Shown here in pieces: positions 27,828 through 36,759 of a DNA stretch of 64,000 nucleotides. The position numbers were made by a program, and so were the translations under genes. The stretch is from Porcincola sp945869225 (GTDB lineage: Bacteria > Bacillota > Clostridia > Lachnospirales > Lachnospiraceae): positions 46,466 through 110,465 of the forward strand of contig NZ_JBQKGW010000008.1 of the NCBI RefSeq assembly GCF_052118625.1, in the 5' to 3' direction. Each line of letters begins with the position of its first letter. The stretch's first letter is position 1. The notes below the pieces were generated by a model that had not been told where the DNA came from, ran no database searches, and was given only the letters and a program-made list of their open reading frames with translations.

Positions 27828-28991
27828 ATGAATCGGAATGAAATCCTGATCGGCCTCCAGCTGTCTGCGCACGGAGCGCAGCTTACCTGGTATGGGGATG
27901 CGCTGAAGGAGCCGCAGACACTGTCTCTTCCGGGGGAGATGGACAATGGCCTGATGGAGGTCCCGGCCGGAGTCTGGAATGCGCTGAGCAGGGAGGATGC
28001 TTCTGAAAAAGCATCAGATTATATCAGGGAGCTTCTGGATATGGTGCCGCAGCTGCAGGGCGTTGAGAAACATAATGTCCGCATCTGCGTCACGGTTCCG
28101 GATCTGGATGAGAAGCTGTCAAAACGGCTGAAGACCGTTGTCCGGCAGGCCGGAGTGGATGAACGCGGCATCTTTCTTCAGGATTTTCGGACAAGCTTTT
28201 TTTATTATGTGGTGAATAAGAAGAAGGAGCTGTGGAACGGTGATGTAGCCTTTCTGTCCGTGCAGGACGGACAGATGAACGGATATATTCTCCATATTGA
28301 TAAAACCACCACCCCCCACACAGCATCCTTCAGACAGGAGGCCTCCTGCGATGTCTCCGAAAAGGCGCGGGCAGGCAGGTCGGATGAGGACTGGGACGCC
28401 GAGCGGGACAGGCTTCTGTACGAGCTTCTGGGAAAGCTGTTTGAGCGGAGAAATGTGACCGCCAGCTATCTCTATGGCGGCTACTTTGATGCCCGGTGGG
28501 CAAAACGCTCCTTCCAGTATCTGACCTTTCACCGCCATGCCTTCCAGGGACAGAACCTGTTCTCGAAGGGGGCCTGCTACGGTGTGATGGCACGCTGCGG
28601 AAAGATCCGTATGCCGGATATCATTTTCCAGGGAGTGGACATGGTGAAGGTGAATATCGGCATGAAGGTCCGGGTGAAGGGCAGGCTGGAGACGGTACCT
28701 CTTATCCGTGCGGGCGTGAACTGGTATGAGGCATACGGTACTGTGGAAGTGGTGCCGGAATCTGAGAAGAATGTAACAATCCTGTCTGAAGGCGACGACG
28801 GCATCGGGGCAGCCCGGCATATCCTGAGGCTGGATCATTTTCCTGCCCGGCCGGACCGGGCGAGCAGGCTGCGCGTGAGCGTGTGGTTTTCGGCGCCAAA
28901 GACGCTGGAGGCGGAGGTGACGGACCTGGGGTTTGGCAGCCTGTACCCGTCCTCCGGAAGAATCTGGCGCAGGACCATCCGCATCGCGTGA
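27828..28991 (+). CDS. Actin/Hsp70-fold-like protein, DUF5716-like
   Basis: The 387-residue product resembles the DUF5716 family by neighbourhood and pattern. Reading the sequence I see a layout like a degenerate actin/Hsp70 ATPase: an N-terminal strand MNRNEILIGLQLSAHGAQL (phosphate-1-like) and a central VAFLSVQDGQMNGYIL near 139-154 (phosphate-2-like). YLYGGYFDARW near 213 is adenosine-motif-like, and LFSKGACYGVMAR near 243 resembles the Hsp70 KGAA helix. The key Asp/Gly residues of true ATPases are only partly conserved, so nucleotide binding is unproven. The C-terminal ~110 residues are beta-rich. The start 27828 (ATG) is preferred to TTG 27825; GGAGGGAGG lies upstream. It follows the giant gene by 30 bases. 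Confidence 0.72.
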   Translation: MNRNEILIGLQLSAHGAQLTWYGDALKEPQTLSLPGEMDNGLMEVPAGVWNALSREDASEKASDYIRELLDMVPQLQGVEKHNVRICVTVPDLDEKLSKRLKTVVRQAGVDERGIFLQDFRTSFFYYVVNKKKELWNGDVAFLSVQDGQMNGYILHIDKTTTPHTASFRQEASCDVSEKARAGRSDEDWDAERDRLLYELLGKLFERRNVTASYLYGGYFDARWAKRSFQYLTFHRHAFQGQNLFSKGACYGVMARCGKIRMPDIIFQGVDMVKVNIGMKVRVKGRLETVPLIRAGVNWYEAYGTVEVVPESEKNVTILSEGDDGIGAARHILRLDHFPARPDRASRLRVSVWFSAPKTLEAEVTDLGFGSLYPSSGRIWRRTIRIA

Positions 28992-29091
28992 TGGATGTTC
29001 AGAAGACAGCGCAGCGCACGGCGTACACTGACGCATGGCAGGCAGCCATGCGGAAAAGGAGCATGCCGGACATGCCAGAGGAGGAATCACG

Positions 29092-29910
29092 ATGGCTTTC
29101 GATCTATGTACCATCAGAACAGCAAAGCATCCCTATCTGATTGAGAGCGTGCAGATCAGAATCTGGACGATTGAGGAGCTTTGTTTTTTTCTGCACCGCA
29201 ATCTATGCCTGATTGATGAGTCGATCGTCAATGAGCGTCTGGCAGACTGGGTCAGCGAGGAGCTTGGCCTCAGGCAGCTCGGTCACAGGCTCAGGGACGC
29301 CCTTCAGCGGCCTGACCATGATGTAACCTACTTCATTATGCCGATTTTTGCACAGACCGGCTATCTGCAGCAGGACGAGCTCAGACGCGTCCGGAAGAAG
29401 CTCATGGAGGCACAGGTCCGCCCGGAGGAGGAGAATGCGAAGATGAAGGCTGACTATCTTCTTTCCTGCGGGAAAAATGCGGCGGCCTGCACGATCTACA
29501 GACGGATACTGGACGGCGGGACGGCGGGAAAGCTCCGCGCAGGTTTTCTGGAAGCCGTCTGGAACAATCTCGGAAGCGCCTATGCGCAGGCATTCCGGTT
29601 CCGGGAAGCAGCGGAATGTTTTCTGAGCGGTGAGCAGCTCGGGCATTCCAGAGAGCTGATGAGAAAGTACATCAGCGTGCTTCCGTTTTTTATGACACAG
29701 GAAGCCTATCAGGAGCAGCTCCGGAAGCTGGATGTCGATGCGGTCTGGGCAGGAGAGGTGCAGAAGATGAACGCAAAGCTGGCGATGGATGCCATGGAGC
29801 GGGTGCGCTCCAGAACAAGGGAGGATGAAGACCTGGACGAAGCGGCAGAAGCTTTGTTCACCTCATACAGAAGGGCACAGGCTTGCGTGTCCTATTCCTT
29901 TGTTCTATAA
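29092..29910 (+). CDS. Helical-repeat protein of unknown function, third gene of the DUF5717/5716-like operon
   Basis: I do not recognise this 272-residue protein. It is largely helical, with no signal peptide. Residues about 110-195 contain two TPR-like helix pairs (CTIYRRILDGG, LEAVWNNLGSAYAQAFRFREAAECFL). The N-terminus (TIRTAKHPYLIESVQIRIWTIEELCFFL) is aromatic-rich. The C-terminus is charged (RVRSRTREDEDLDEAAEAL). The start 29092 is chosen because GAGGAGG lies 6-7 bases upstream; a longer frame from 29035 has no RBS and reads into unrelated sequence. The gene starts 100 bases after the actin-fold-like gene and ends inside the purF promoter, so it closes the operon. Confidence 0.75.
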   Translation: MAFDLCTIRTAKHPYLIESVQIRIWTIEELCFFLHRNLCLIDESIVNERLADWVSEELGLRQLGHRLRDALQRPDHDVTYFIMPIFAQTGYLQQDELRRVRKKLMEAQVRPEEENAKMKADYLLSCGKNAAACTIYRRILDGGTAGKLRAGFLEAVWNNLGSAYAQAFRFREAAECFLSGEQLGHSRELMRKYISVLPFFMTQEAYQEQLRKLDVDAVWAGEVQKMNAKLAMDAMERVRSRTREDEDLDEAAEALFTSYRRAQACVSYSFVL

Positions 29911-29911
29911 T
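29883..29911 (+). promoter_or_regulatory. Sigma-A promoter of the purF cluster
   Basis: TTGCGT (29883-29888), a 17-base spacer and a perfect TATAAT (29906-29911) overlap the end of the preceding gene. The downstream start of purF is 70 bases away. Confidence 0.65.
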
Positions 29912-29980
29912 GAACCGCGCATGCCGGGGCTTTTCCGGCGGGCTGACAGATAGGCTTGCTTCTTGAGAGGAGAGAGGTCT

Positions 29981-31453
29981 TTGGAAGAACGGACGAATAA
30001 GAAGGAGACTGGAATTTTCAGCACACAGGAGCTTTCAGACAGCCCTCGCGAGGAATGCGGTGTCTTCGGTATCTATGATTTCTCCGGAGAGGAACAGGTG
30101 GCGCCGACCATATACTATGGCCTTCTTGCCCTGCAGCACAGAGGACAGGAGAGCTGCGGGATTGCGGTCAGTGACACAGACGGTCCGAAGGGAGTGGTCC
30201 GGAGCAGGCGGGGCATGGGACTCGTGAACGAGAATTTCAACACCGAGAGTCTCGAGGGCCTCAAAGGCAATATTGGTGTCGGACATGTCCGGTATTCGAC
30301 AGCCGGGCAGAGCACCATCGAGAATGCGCAGCCGCTGGTTCTTAACTATATCAAGGGAACGCTGGCGCTTGCACACAACGGGAACCTGGTCAATGCACCG
30401 GAGCTGAAGCGGGAGCTTGCGCGGACCGGCGCCATCTTTCAGACAACAATCGATTCCGAGATCATTGCCTACCATGTCGCGAGAGCCAGGGTAGACACCA
30501 CCAGCGTTGAAGAGGCGGTGTCAAGGGCGATGGACAAGCTGAAGGGAGCGTACTCCCTGGTCATCATGTCTCCCAGAAAGCTGATCGGGGCCCGGGATCC
30601 GTTCGGTTTCAGGCCGCTCTGTATCGGAAAGAGGGGAAAGGCGTACATCCTGGCATCCGAAACCTGCGCGCTCGACGCGATCGGTGCGGAGTACGTGCGT
30701 GATGTGGAGCCTGGCGAGATTGTGACAATTTCACCGAGGTTCGGCATCCATTCAGATCGAAGCCACTGCATCCGGTCCAGCAAGACCGCAAGATGCGTGT
30801 TTGAGTATATTTATTTTGGAAGACCTGATTCTGAGATTGACCACGTCAGCGTCTATAATTCAAGAATCCTTGCCGGCAAGTATCTCGCGATGGACAGTCC
30901 GGTGGATGCGGATCTGGTCATCGGGGTGCCGGAGTCCGGAAACATTGCCGCATTGGGATTCAGCATGGCGTCGGGAATTCCGTATGGACAGGGATTCTAC
31001 AAGAACAGCTACATTGGCCGTACATTCATCAAGCCCAGGCAGCATGCCAGGGAGTCGGCGGTTCAGGTCAAGCTGAACCCGCTCAGGCCTGCGGTTGAGG
31101 GAAAACGAATTGTCATGGTGGACGATTCCATCGTCCGGGGAACCACTTCTGACCGCATTGTCCGGATGCTGAGGGACGCCGGAGCGACAGAAGTTCACAT
31201 GCGTGTGTCCAGCCCGCCGTTCCTCTATCCCTGCTATTTCGGAACCGACATCCCGGACAGGGAGCAGCTCATTGCCTTCGGACGGAATGTGGAGGAAATT
31301 CGTTCCATCATCGGAGCGGACAGCCTCGCTTATCTGTCAATCGACCGGCTGGCAGAGCTGACAGGAGGGCTGCCGGTCTGCAGCGGGTGCTTCACCGGAA
31401 GCTACCCGGTTCAGCCGCCGACAGAGGATATTCGCGGAAGCTACGACAAGTAA
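29981..31453 (+). CDS. purF: Amidophosphoribosyltransferase
   Basis: PurF transfers the glutamine amide to PRPP, the first committed step of purine synthesis. The N-terminal nucleophile hydrolase domain begins at the catalytic cysteine in EECGVFGIYD; with the TTG start at 29981 this is Cys26, so a 25-residue propeptide is removed. The start is chosen because AGGAGAGAGG lies 4-8 bases upstream; TTG at 29963 is inside that site. The PRPP-binding motif VMVDDSIVRGTT is at about residue 380. Cysteines in RCVFEY, YPCYFG and VCSGCF match the Firmicutes-type iron-sulphur PurF. It heads a purF-purB-purA cluster with its own promoter. Length (490) is normal. Confidence 0.97.
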   Translation: MEERTNKKETGIFSTQELSDSPREECGVFGIYDFSGEEQVAPTIYYGLLALQHRGQESCGIAVSDTDGPKGVVRSRRGMGLVNENFNTESLEGLKGNIGVGHVRYSTAGQSTIENAQPLVLNYIKGTLALAHNGNLVNAPELKRELARTGAIFQTTIDSEIIAYHVARARVDTTSVEEAVSRAMDKLKGAYSLVIMSPRKLIGARDPFGFRPLCIGKRGKAYILASETCALDAIGAEYVRDVEPGEIVTISPRFGIHSDRSHCIRSSKTARCVFEYIYFGRPDSEIDHVSVYNSRILAGKYLAMDSPVDADLVIGVPESGNIAALGFSMASGIPYGQGFYKNSYIGRTFIKPRQHARESAVQVKLNPLRPAVEGKRIVMVDDSIVRGTTSDRIVRMLRDAGATEVHMRVSSPPFLYPCYFGTDIPDREQLIAFGRNVEEIRSIIGADSLAYLSIDRLAELTGGLPVCSGCFTGSYPVQPPTEDIRGSYDK

Positions 31454-31471
31454 TGGGATCAGGAGGCCGAT

Positions 31472-32908
31472 ATGAGTGAATATGACAGCTACGTAAGCCC
31501 GCTTTCCAAGCGCTATGCAAGCAGGGAGATGCAGTACCTGTTTTCCCAGGAGAAAAAGTTCCGTACCTGGAGAAAGCTCTGGATCGCGCTTGCGGAGACT
31601 GAGAAAGAGCTTGGACTGAATATTACCGATGAGCAGATTGAAGAGCTCAGGGCGCATCAGGATGACATCAATTACAAGGATGCCGAGGCGCGGGAACGTG
31701 TCGTGCGGCACGATGTCATGAGCCATGTGTATGCCTACGGCCTTCAGTGCCCGAAGGCGAAGGGGATCATCCATCTTGGCGCGACATCCTGCTATGTCGG
31801 AGACAATACCGATATCATCATTATGAAGGAGGCCCTTGCGCTGGTCCGCAATAAGCTGGTGGGTGTCATCGATCTGCTGGCAAAATTCGCAGATGCGTAC
31901 AAGGATCTTCCGACACTTGCCTATACGCACTACCAGCCGGCGCAGCCGACGACAGTGGGCAAGCGGGCAACTCTCTGGATCAATGAATTCATGATGGATC
32001 TGGATGACCTGGAGTACGTTTCCTCCACGTTGAAGCTTCTCGGATGCAAGGGTACGACGGGGACGCAGGCATCCTTCCGGGAGCTGTTTGGCGGAGATGA
32101 TGACAAGATTGACCAGATCGATCCGAAGATTGCAGAAAAGATGGGATTCTCAGGATGCTATCCGGTGTCCGGGCAGACCTATTCGAGAAAGGTTGACTCC
32201 AGGGTTCTGAACGTGCTGGCAGGGATCGCCCAGAGCGCACACAAGATGGCAACGGACATCCGGCTGCTTCAGCACGCCAAGGAGATCGAGGAGCCCTTTG
32301 AGAAGAGCCAGATCGGATCAAGCGCCATGGCGTACAAGAGAAACCCGATGCGCTCCGAGCGCATCTGTTCCCTCTCGCGCTATGTCATCTGCGATGCTCT
32401 GAACCCGGCGATTACAAGCTCGATCCAGTGGTTTGAGCGTACGCTCGATGACTCCGCGAACAAGCGGATATCCATTGCGGAAGGTTTCCTTGCCATCGAC
32501 GGAATTCTGGATCTGTGCCTGAACATCACGGACGGACTGAAGGTATACCCGAAGGTCATTGAGAAGCATCTGCGGGAAGAGCTGCCATTCATGGCGACGG
32601 AAAACATTATGATGGACGCTGTCAAGGCCGGCGGAGACCGCCAGGAAGCGCACGAGCGGATCCGGGAGCTGTCCATGCAGGCTGGCCGCAGGGTCAAGGA
32701 GGAAGGGAAGCCGAATAACCTGCTTGAACTGATTGCGGCGGATCCGATGTTCCATCTTGATGCGGAGAAGTTGGAGAAGTCTATGGATCCGAAGAAGTAT
32801 GTCGGCCGGGCACCGCGCCAGGTCGAGGTCTATCTCAGAGACATTGTGCGGCCGAGGCTTCAGAAATATGCGGGCAGCGTGGTCGAGCAGGCGGACATCG
32901 AGGTATAA
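31472..32908 (+). CDS. purB: Adenylosuccinate lyase
   Basis: The 478-residue fumarase/aspartase-superfamily enzyme acts twice in purine synthesis, cleaving SAICAR and adenylosuccinate. The superfamily signature GSSAMAYKRNPMRSE lies near residues 281-295 (general base serine in the flexible loop). THYQPAQPTTVGKR near 152-165 contains the conserved catalytic His region, and HLGATSCYVGDNTD near 98-111 is the first conserved region. GGAGG precedes the ATG start. It sits 18 bases after purF, clearly in one operon, and is followed by purA. Confidence 0.97.
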   Translation: MSEYDSYVSPLSKRYASREMQYLFSQEKKFRTWRKLWIALAETEKELGLNITDEQIEELRAHQDDINYKDAEARERVVRHDVMSHVYAYGLQCPKAKGIIHLGATSCYVGDNTDIIIMKEALALVRNKLVGVIDLLAKFADAYKDLPTLAYTHYQPAQPTTVGKRATLWINEFMMDLDDLEYVSSTLKLLGCKGTTGTQASFRELFGGDDDKIDQIDPKIAEKMGFSGCYPVSGQTYSRKVDSRVLNVLAGIAQSAHKMATDIRLLQHAKEIEEPFEKSQIGSSAMAYKRNPMRSERICSLSRYVICDALNPAITSSIQWFERTLDDSANKRISIAEGFLAIDGILDLCLNITDGLKVYPKVIEKHLREELPFMATENIMMDAVKAGGDRQEAHERIRELSMQAGRRVKEEGKPNNLLELIAADPMFHLDAEKLEKSMDPKKYVGRAPRQVEVYLRDIVRPRLQKYAGSVVEQADIEV

Positions 32909-32999
32909 GCCTCAGCCGGTCATGCGGTTTTGCCGCGGATAAACAAACACAGCGTTTCCCCGCATTCAGAATCGGGGAATCATCACAGGAGGAAAGAAT

Positions 33000-34292
33000 A
33001 TGGTACAGGCAGTTGTCGGCGCAAACTGGGGCGACGAGGGAAAGGGCAAGATTGTAGATGTCCTCGCGAACAAGGCGGATATTGTTGTCCGCTATCAGGG
33101 CGGCGCGAACGCCGGCCACACGATTGTAAACAAGTATGGAAAGTTTGCTCTCCATACGCTGCCGAGCGGGGTCTGCCATCCGGAAATCACCAATGTACTT
33201 GGAAATGGCGTTGCGCTCAATATTCCGCTCGTGGTGAAGGAGATTGAGGACATCACGTCGAAGGGCGTGCCGACACCGAAGCTGCTGATTTCCGACAGGG
33301 CGCAGGTCGTGATGAGCTACCACATCCTGTTTGACCAGTGCGAGGAGGAACGTCTTGGAGGAAGGTCCTTCGGATCCACCAAGTCCGGGATTGCTCCATT
33401 TTTCTCGGATAAGTACGCAAAGATCGGGTTCCAGGTCTGCGAGCTGTTCGATGACGACATCCTGAATGACCGGATCGACCATATCCTTCCGATCAAGAAT
33501 GCGCTCCTTATGAACCTGTACCACAAGGAACCGCTCACACACGAGGGCCTGCTTCAAGAGCTTCATTCGTACAGAGACATGGTAAGACCGTATGTGGCAG
33601 ACACGGCGACCTTCCTTGAGAACGCGATCCGCGACGGAAAGACCATTCTTCTTGAGGGACAGCTCGGGACGATGAAGGATCCGGATCAGGGCATCTATCC
33701 GATGGTGACCTCTTCTCCGACGCTGGCTGGCTACGGGGCAATCGGTGCAGGAATTGCGCCGTACGAGATTTCCAGAATCATTACGGTTTCGAAGGCATAT
33801 TCAAGCGCAGTCGGCGCAGGCGAGTTTGTCTCCGAGATCTTCGGAGACGAGGCAGATGAGCTCCGCAGGAGAGGCGGGGACGGCGGCGAGTTCGGCGCGA
33901 CAACCGGCAGACCGAGAAGAGTCGGCTGGTACGACTGTGTGGCTTCCCGGTATGGCTGCAGACTTCAGGGCGCAACCGATGTCGCGTTCACCGTCCTGGA
34001 TGATCTGGGATATCTGGATGAGATTCCGGTCTGTGTTGCCTATGAGATCGACGGAAAACAGACGACAGATTTCCCGACGACGCCGACGCTGAGAAAGGCA
34101 AAGCCGGTGTGGAAGAAGATGCCGGGCTGGAAGTGCAACATCCGCGGCATCAAGAAGTATGAGGATCTGCCGGAGAAGTGCAGAAACTATGTAGAATTCA
34201 TCGAAAGCCAGATCGGATATCCGATCACGATGGTTTCCAATGGCCCGGGACGCGATGATATCATCTACCGCGACAGTCCGCTGAAAAAGTGA
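33000..34292 (+). CDS. purA: Adenylosuccinate synthetase
   Basis: PurA converts IMP, aspartate and GTP to adenylosuccinate on the AMP branch. The 430-residue product begins VQAVVGANWGDEGKGK with the phosphate loop GDEGKG at 11-16 (Asp12) and His40 in GGANAGHTIVN, the two conserved catalytic residues. Further family motifs are GTTxxGIxPxxxDK-like STKSGIAPFFSDK and the TTGRPRRVGWYD segment near 301-312. AGGAGGAAAGAAT precedes the start. The 91-base gap after purB holds a short hairpin (TTCCCCG/CGGGGAA, 32957-32979), with no T-tract. A strong terminator follows. Confidence 0.97.
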   Translation: MVQAVVGANWGDEGKGKIVDVLANKADIVVRYQGGANAGHTIVNKYGKFALHTLPSGVCHPEITNVLGNGVALNIPLVVKEIEDITSKGVPTPKLLISDRAQVVMSYHILFDQCEEERLGGRSFGSTKSGIAPFFSDKYAKIGFQVCELFDDDILNDRIDHILPIKNALLMNLYHKEPLTHEGLLQELHSYRDMVRPYVADTATFLENAIRDGKTILLEGQLGTMKDPDQGIYPMVTSSPTLAGYGAIGAGIAPYEISRIITVSKAYSSAVGAGEFVSEIFGDEADELRRRGGDGGEFGATTGRPRRVGWYDCVASRYGCRLQGATDVAFTVLDDLGYLDEIPVCVAYEIDGKQTTDFPTTPTLRKAKPVWKKMPGWKCNIRGIKKYEDLPEKCRNYVEFIESQIGYPITMVSNGPGRDDIIYRDSPLKK

Positions 34293-34329
34293 GATACGGC
34301 TGCCGGGTCTGAGCCGGGAAGCACCTGAG

Positions 34330-34367
34330 AAAAGCCCCACAGTCCAGCTTTGCTGTGGGGCTTTTTT
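34330..34367 (+). terminator. Rho-independent terminator after purA
   Basis: AAAAGCCCCACAG pairs with CTGTGGGGCTTTTTT, a 9-10 bp GC-rich core with a 10-nt loop and T6 tract. The dispersed hairpin repeat begins directly after the T-tract. Confidence 0.92.
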
Positions 34368-34369
34368 GA

Positions 34370-34472
34370 TGAAGGCGACGAGCCAGAAGCCATGATGCAA
34401 GCTTGCTTGATATCATGGGTCCTGGCGGCCGCACAGCATCGAGTGCGGAGCACGAGATGAAGGCGGAGTCGC
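34370..34472 (+). repeat. Dispersed hairpin element, copy A
   Basis: Begins TGAAGGCGACGAGCCAGAAG and contains the stem CCAGAAGCCATGAT / ATCATGGGTCCTGG around the inner palindrome GCAAGCTTGC. It ends with GTGC-GGA-GCAC (34443-34453). Very similar to copies at 51300 and 61575. It lies between the purA terminator and the next gene's ribosome binding site, so it should be transcribed only as a leader of that gene. Copy A lacks two bases present in B and C in the loop after GCTTGCTTG, which argues against a coding role. Confidence 0.8.
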
Positions 34473-34526
34473 CGTATCAGGGAGGGCAGAGTGAATCAGC
34501 TCTCCTCGATTGACAGGAGGATTTGG

Positions 34527-35669
34527 ATGAAAATTGCTTTGCATGCAGCAATCGCAGCCATCGTGCTCTGTTTTCTGTTTCTCTGCACGGGCTCAATCAT
34601 TCAGAAGATGAGGGGGAAGAAGGACTTCTCTCTGTCCGGAGCGCTGCTTCTCGGATACGTGATTTATTTCTCACTTTTTGAGGTGATTTGTCTGGCCTGT
34701 GAGGTGACACTGACCTCACTCAGCCGCCTGTCAGTGATCATGATGACCATCGGAACGGCCTTCATGCTCGGAGGGGTGGTCTACTGTTTCCGGAGCTGGC
34801 TTACCAGGCTTCACAGCCTGAAGCACCGGATCAGAGTGCATGGGTGGCTGCTGGCTGTCGTCATCGCGCTGGTGCTGGCAGTCTGTTTCTTCGCATTGAT
34901 CTATACGGATGATTCGGCGGATTCTGACTTCTATGTCGGAATGGCTTCGACAGCTCTCTATACCAACACCATCGGACGTTTTGATCCGACAAATGGACGG
35001 CTCCTGAAGGCGATCAACCCCAGATATGCCTATGCCCTGTACCCGATTCACAATGCGGTCGTCGCAGATCTGTTCCATATCCCGGCGATTGTCGCGGCGC
35101 GCAGCGTGATGAGTGTGATCAATGCATTTGTGAGCTGCCTTGCATATTACAAGCTAGGACAAGTCCTGTTTGCCCAGAAGACAGACAGAAATCTGACGGC
35201 GGAAGAGACTGGCCGGATGGGCGGTCAGGGATCTGTATTGCAGACCCGGAAAACGGATGTCTTTACGATCCTGCTGCTGCTTTTGAACCTGTTCTCCGCA
35301 ACCATCTACATGCCCGGAACCTTCCTGTTCACAAGGACCTTTGAGGGAAAGCATCTGATCGTCAATTTGGTGATCCCTTTGGCAGCGGCTGCCTGCGTGG
35401 CTGTCTACAGGGGTGTTCCTGAGGGCACCGGGGAGCAGCGGTTTGTATTCGAGAATCTGTTTTTTCTTCTTCTGGCGGGCGTCTGTTTCTCCGCGAGTGT
35501 CTCGGTGCCGGCCTTGATGACCGCCGCAGCACTGCTCCCGCTTTTCGTTTATTCGAAAAAGTGGAAGCAGCTGCTGCGTCTGTTTCTGGCGGAGCTTCCA
35601 TTTCTGGTGTGGGCCGGGATTTACGTTCTGAATTCACGCCGGGTATTCATTCTGGCAGCATATAGATGA
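34527..35669 (+). CDS. Multi-pass membrane protein, DUF6077-like, N-terminal half of a possible split protein
   Basis: The 380-residue protein has about 8-9 hydrophobic segments. After the first four helices an extracytoplasmic-looking stretch reads YTDDSADSDFYVGMASTALY, followed by NPRYAYALYPIHNAVVADLFHI. This pattern resembles DUF6077-type or glycosyltransferase-like membrane proteins, but I am not certain. The start 34527 is preferred over GTG 34491 because AGGAGG lies exactly 6 bases upstream and the product then starts with a membrane helix. The next gene begins 13 bases after the stop in a different frame, and looks like the missing C-terminal half of a longer protein. The gene lies downstream of hairpin element A. 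Confidence 0.68.
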   Translation: MKIALHAAIAAIVLCFLFLCTGSIIQKMRGKKDFSLSGALLLGYVIYFSLFEVICLACEVTLTSLSRLSVIMMTIGTAFMLGGVVYCFRSWLTRLHSLKHRIRVHGWLLAVVIALVLAVCFFALIYTDDSADSDFYVGMASTALYTNTIGRFDPTNGRLLKAINPRYAYALYPIHNAVVADLFHIPAIVAARSVMSVINAFVSCLAYYKLGQVLFAQKTDRNLTAEETGRMGGQGSVLQTRKTDVFTILLLLLNLFSATIYMPGTFLFTRTFEGKHLIVNLVIPLAAAACVAVYRGVPEGTGEQRFVFENLFFLLLAGVCFSASVSVPALMTAAALLPLFVYSKKWKQLLRLFLAELPFLVWAGIYVLNSRRVFILAAYR

Positions 35670-35682
35670 GGAGGACGATTGA

Positions 35683-36699
35683 ATGGAAGGGATCACAGTC
35701 TCAGGAGAAGGCCTGTCTTTTGTCATGACATGCTTCAGAAAATACATGGGCCAGAGCTGGGAGATCGCTGTTTTTTGTCTAGCCGGAATGATTATCAGCG
35801 CGCTGACAATCATTCGAAGCAGAAGGATGATGAAAGCGGACGGAGTCGATGCTGCAGAAATGGCGGCGGATTCATCCGGTATGGGTAATGAATCCGGCCC
35901 GGTCACACGGATGAACTGGACGCTCCTGGTCATGCTTGCACTGACGGTTTACAATCCCTTTCTGGTCAGAAAGCTGGTGCCGGGGTTCGGGATGACAACC
36001 GTATATTACCGGATGTTCTGGGCGTTTCCGCTTATCCCGGCGGCTGCCTTTTATCTGACGGAGCTGGTTTTTCTGCCAGAGAAAAAGATGTTCCGCTCAG
36101 CAGTTTTCGTCCTGGCGGCGGCCGGCGTCATTCTGCTCATGCCACTGAATCCGGGCGTCCGCTATCATCTGGCACTCCCGAACAACGTCTATAAGGTGCA
36201 TGGCGCCATCCCGGTGATCTGCGATGCCATCCATGAGGATTTCGAGGCGTCTGAGCAGTACAGCTACTGGAAAGAACGGGCAGAAGGGATAGACCTCAAT
36301 ACGAAAAAAGGCGCAAGGACATATGTCCTCACGCTCCCGAGATGTGTCTTTCCGTCCGAACTGGAATTTCAGGTCCGGCAGTATGACCCCGGCGTGACCC
36401 TAACCTTCAACCGCAACATGCGGCTGTTCTACGAGGGAAATACCTCAACGGGGATACAATATACAAGCAAATCTGCAGCGTACCGGAGGCGGAAACTGAT
36501 CCTTGACGTCTGCCGGGGGAAAACAGAGGGTGTCGGAACCGAGGATTTTCAGACAGCCATGAAGAAAACCCGTACACAGTACCTGATTGTCAATCCGGCC
36601 CAGGCAGATCCCTCCTTCCTGAAGATCGCAGGATGCCGCCTTGTCAGCGAGACCGCCGGATACTGTATCTATTCCTATGGGATCACGAGAGAAGGGTAA
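35683..36699 (+). CDS. Membrane protein, possible C-terminal half of the preceding gene's product
   Basis: The 338-residue product has about four membrane helices in its first 160 residues (IAVFCLAGMIISALTII, WTLLVMLALTVYNPFLV, YRMFWAFPLIPAAAFYLTEL, AVFVLAAAGVILLMPL). A roughly 170-residue soluble C-terminal domain follows (VCDAIHEDFEASEQYSYW region; ends AGYCIYSYGITREG). GAGGAGG precedes the ATG. The frame directly upstream is closed by TGA, so a single frameshift alone would not restore one reading frame without read-through. It may be a normal two-gene pair or an old break. No function can be assigned. Confidence 0.62.
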   Translation: MEGITVSGEGLSFVMTCFRKYMGQSWEIAVFCLAGMIISALTIIRSRRMMKADGVDAAEMAADSSGMGNESGPVTRMNWTLLVMLALTVYNPFLVRKLVPGFGMTTVYYRMFWAFPLIPAAAFYLTELVFLPEKKMFRSAVFVLAAAGVILLMPLNPGVRYHLALPNNVYKVHGAIPVICDAIHEDFEASEQYSYWKERAEGIDLNTKKGARTYVLTLPRCVFPSELEFQVRQYDPGVTLTFNRNMRLFYEGNTSTGIQYTSKSAAYRRRKLILDVCRGKTEGVGTEDFQTAMKKTRTQYLIVNPAQADPSFLKIAGCRLVSETAGYCIYSYGITREG

Positions 36700-36759
36700 G
36701 CCCTGGCAGACAGCTGCTGCCGGACAGCTGCCTCTGGACGGCTGCCTCCCCCTCCCCTT

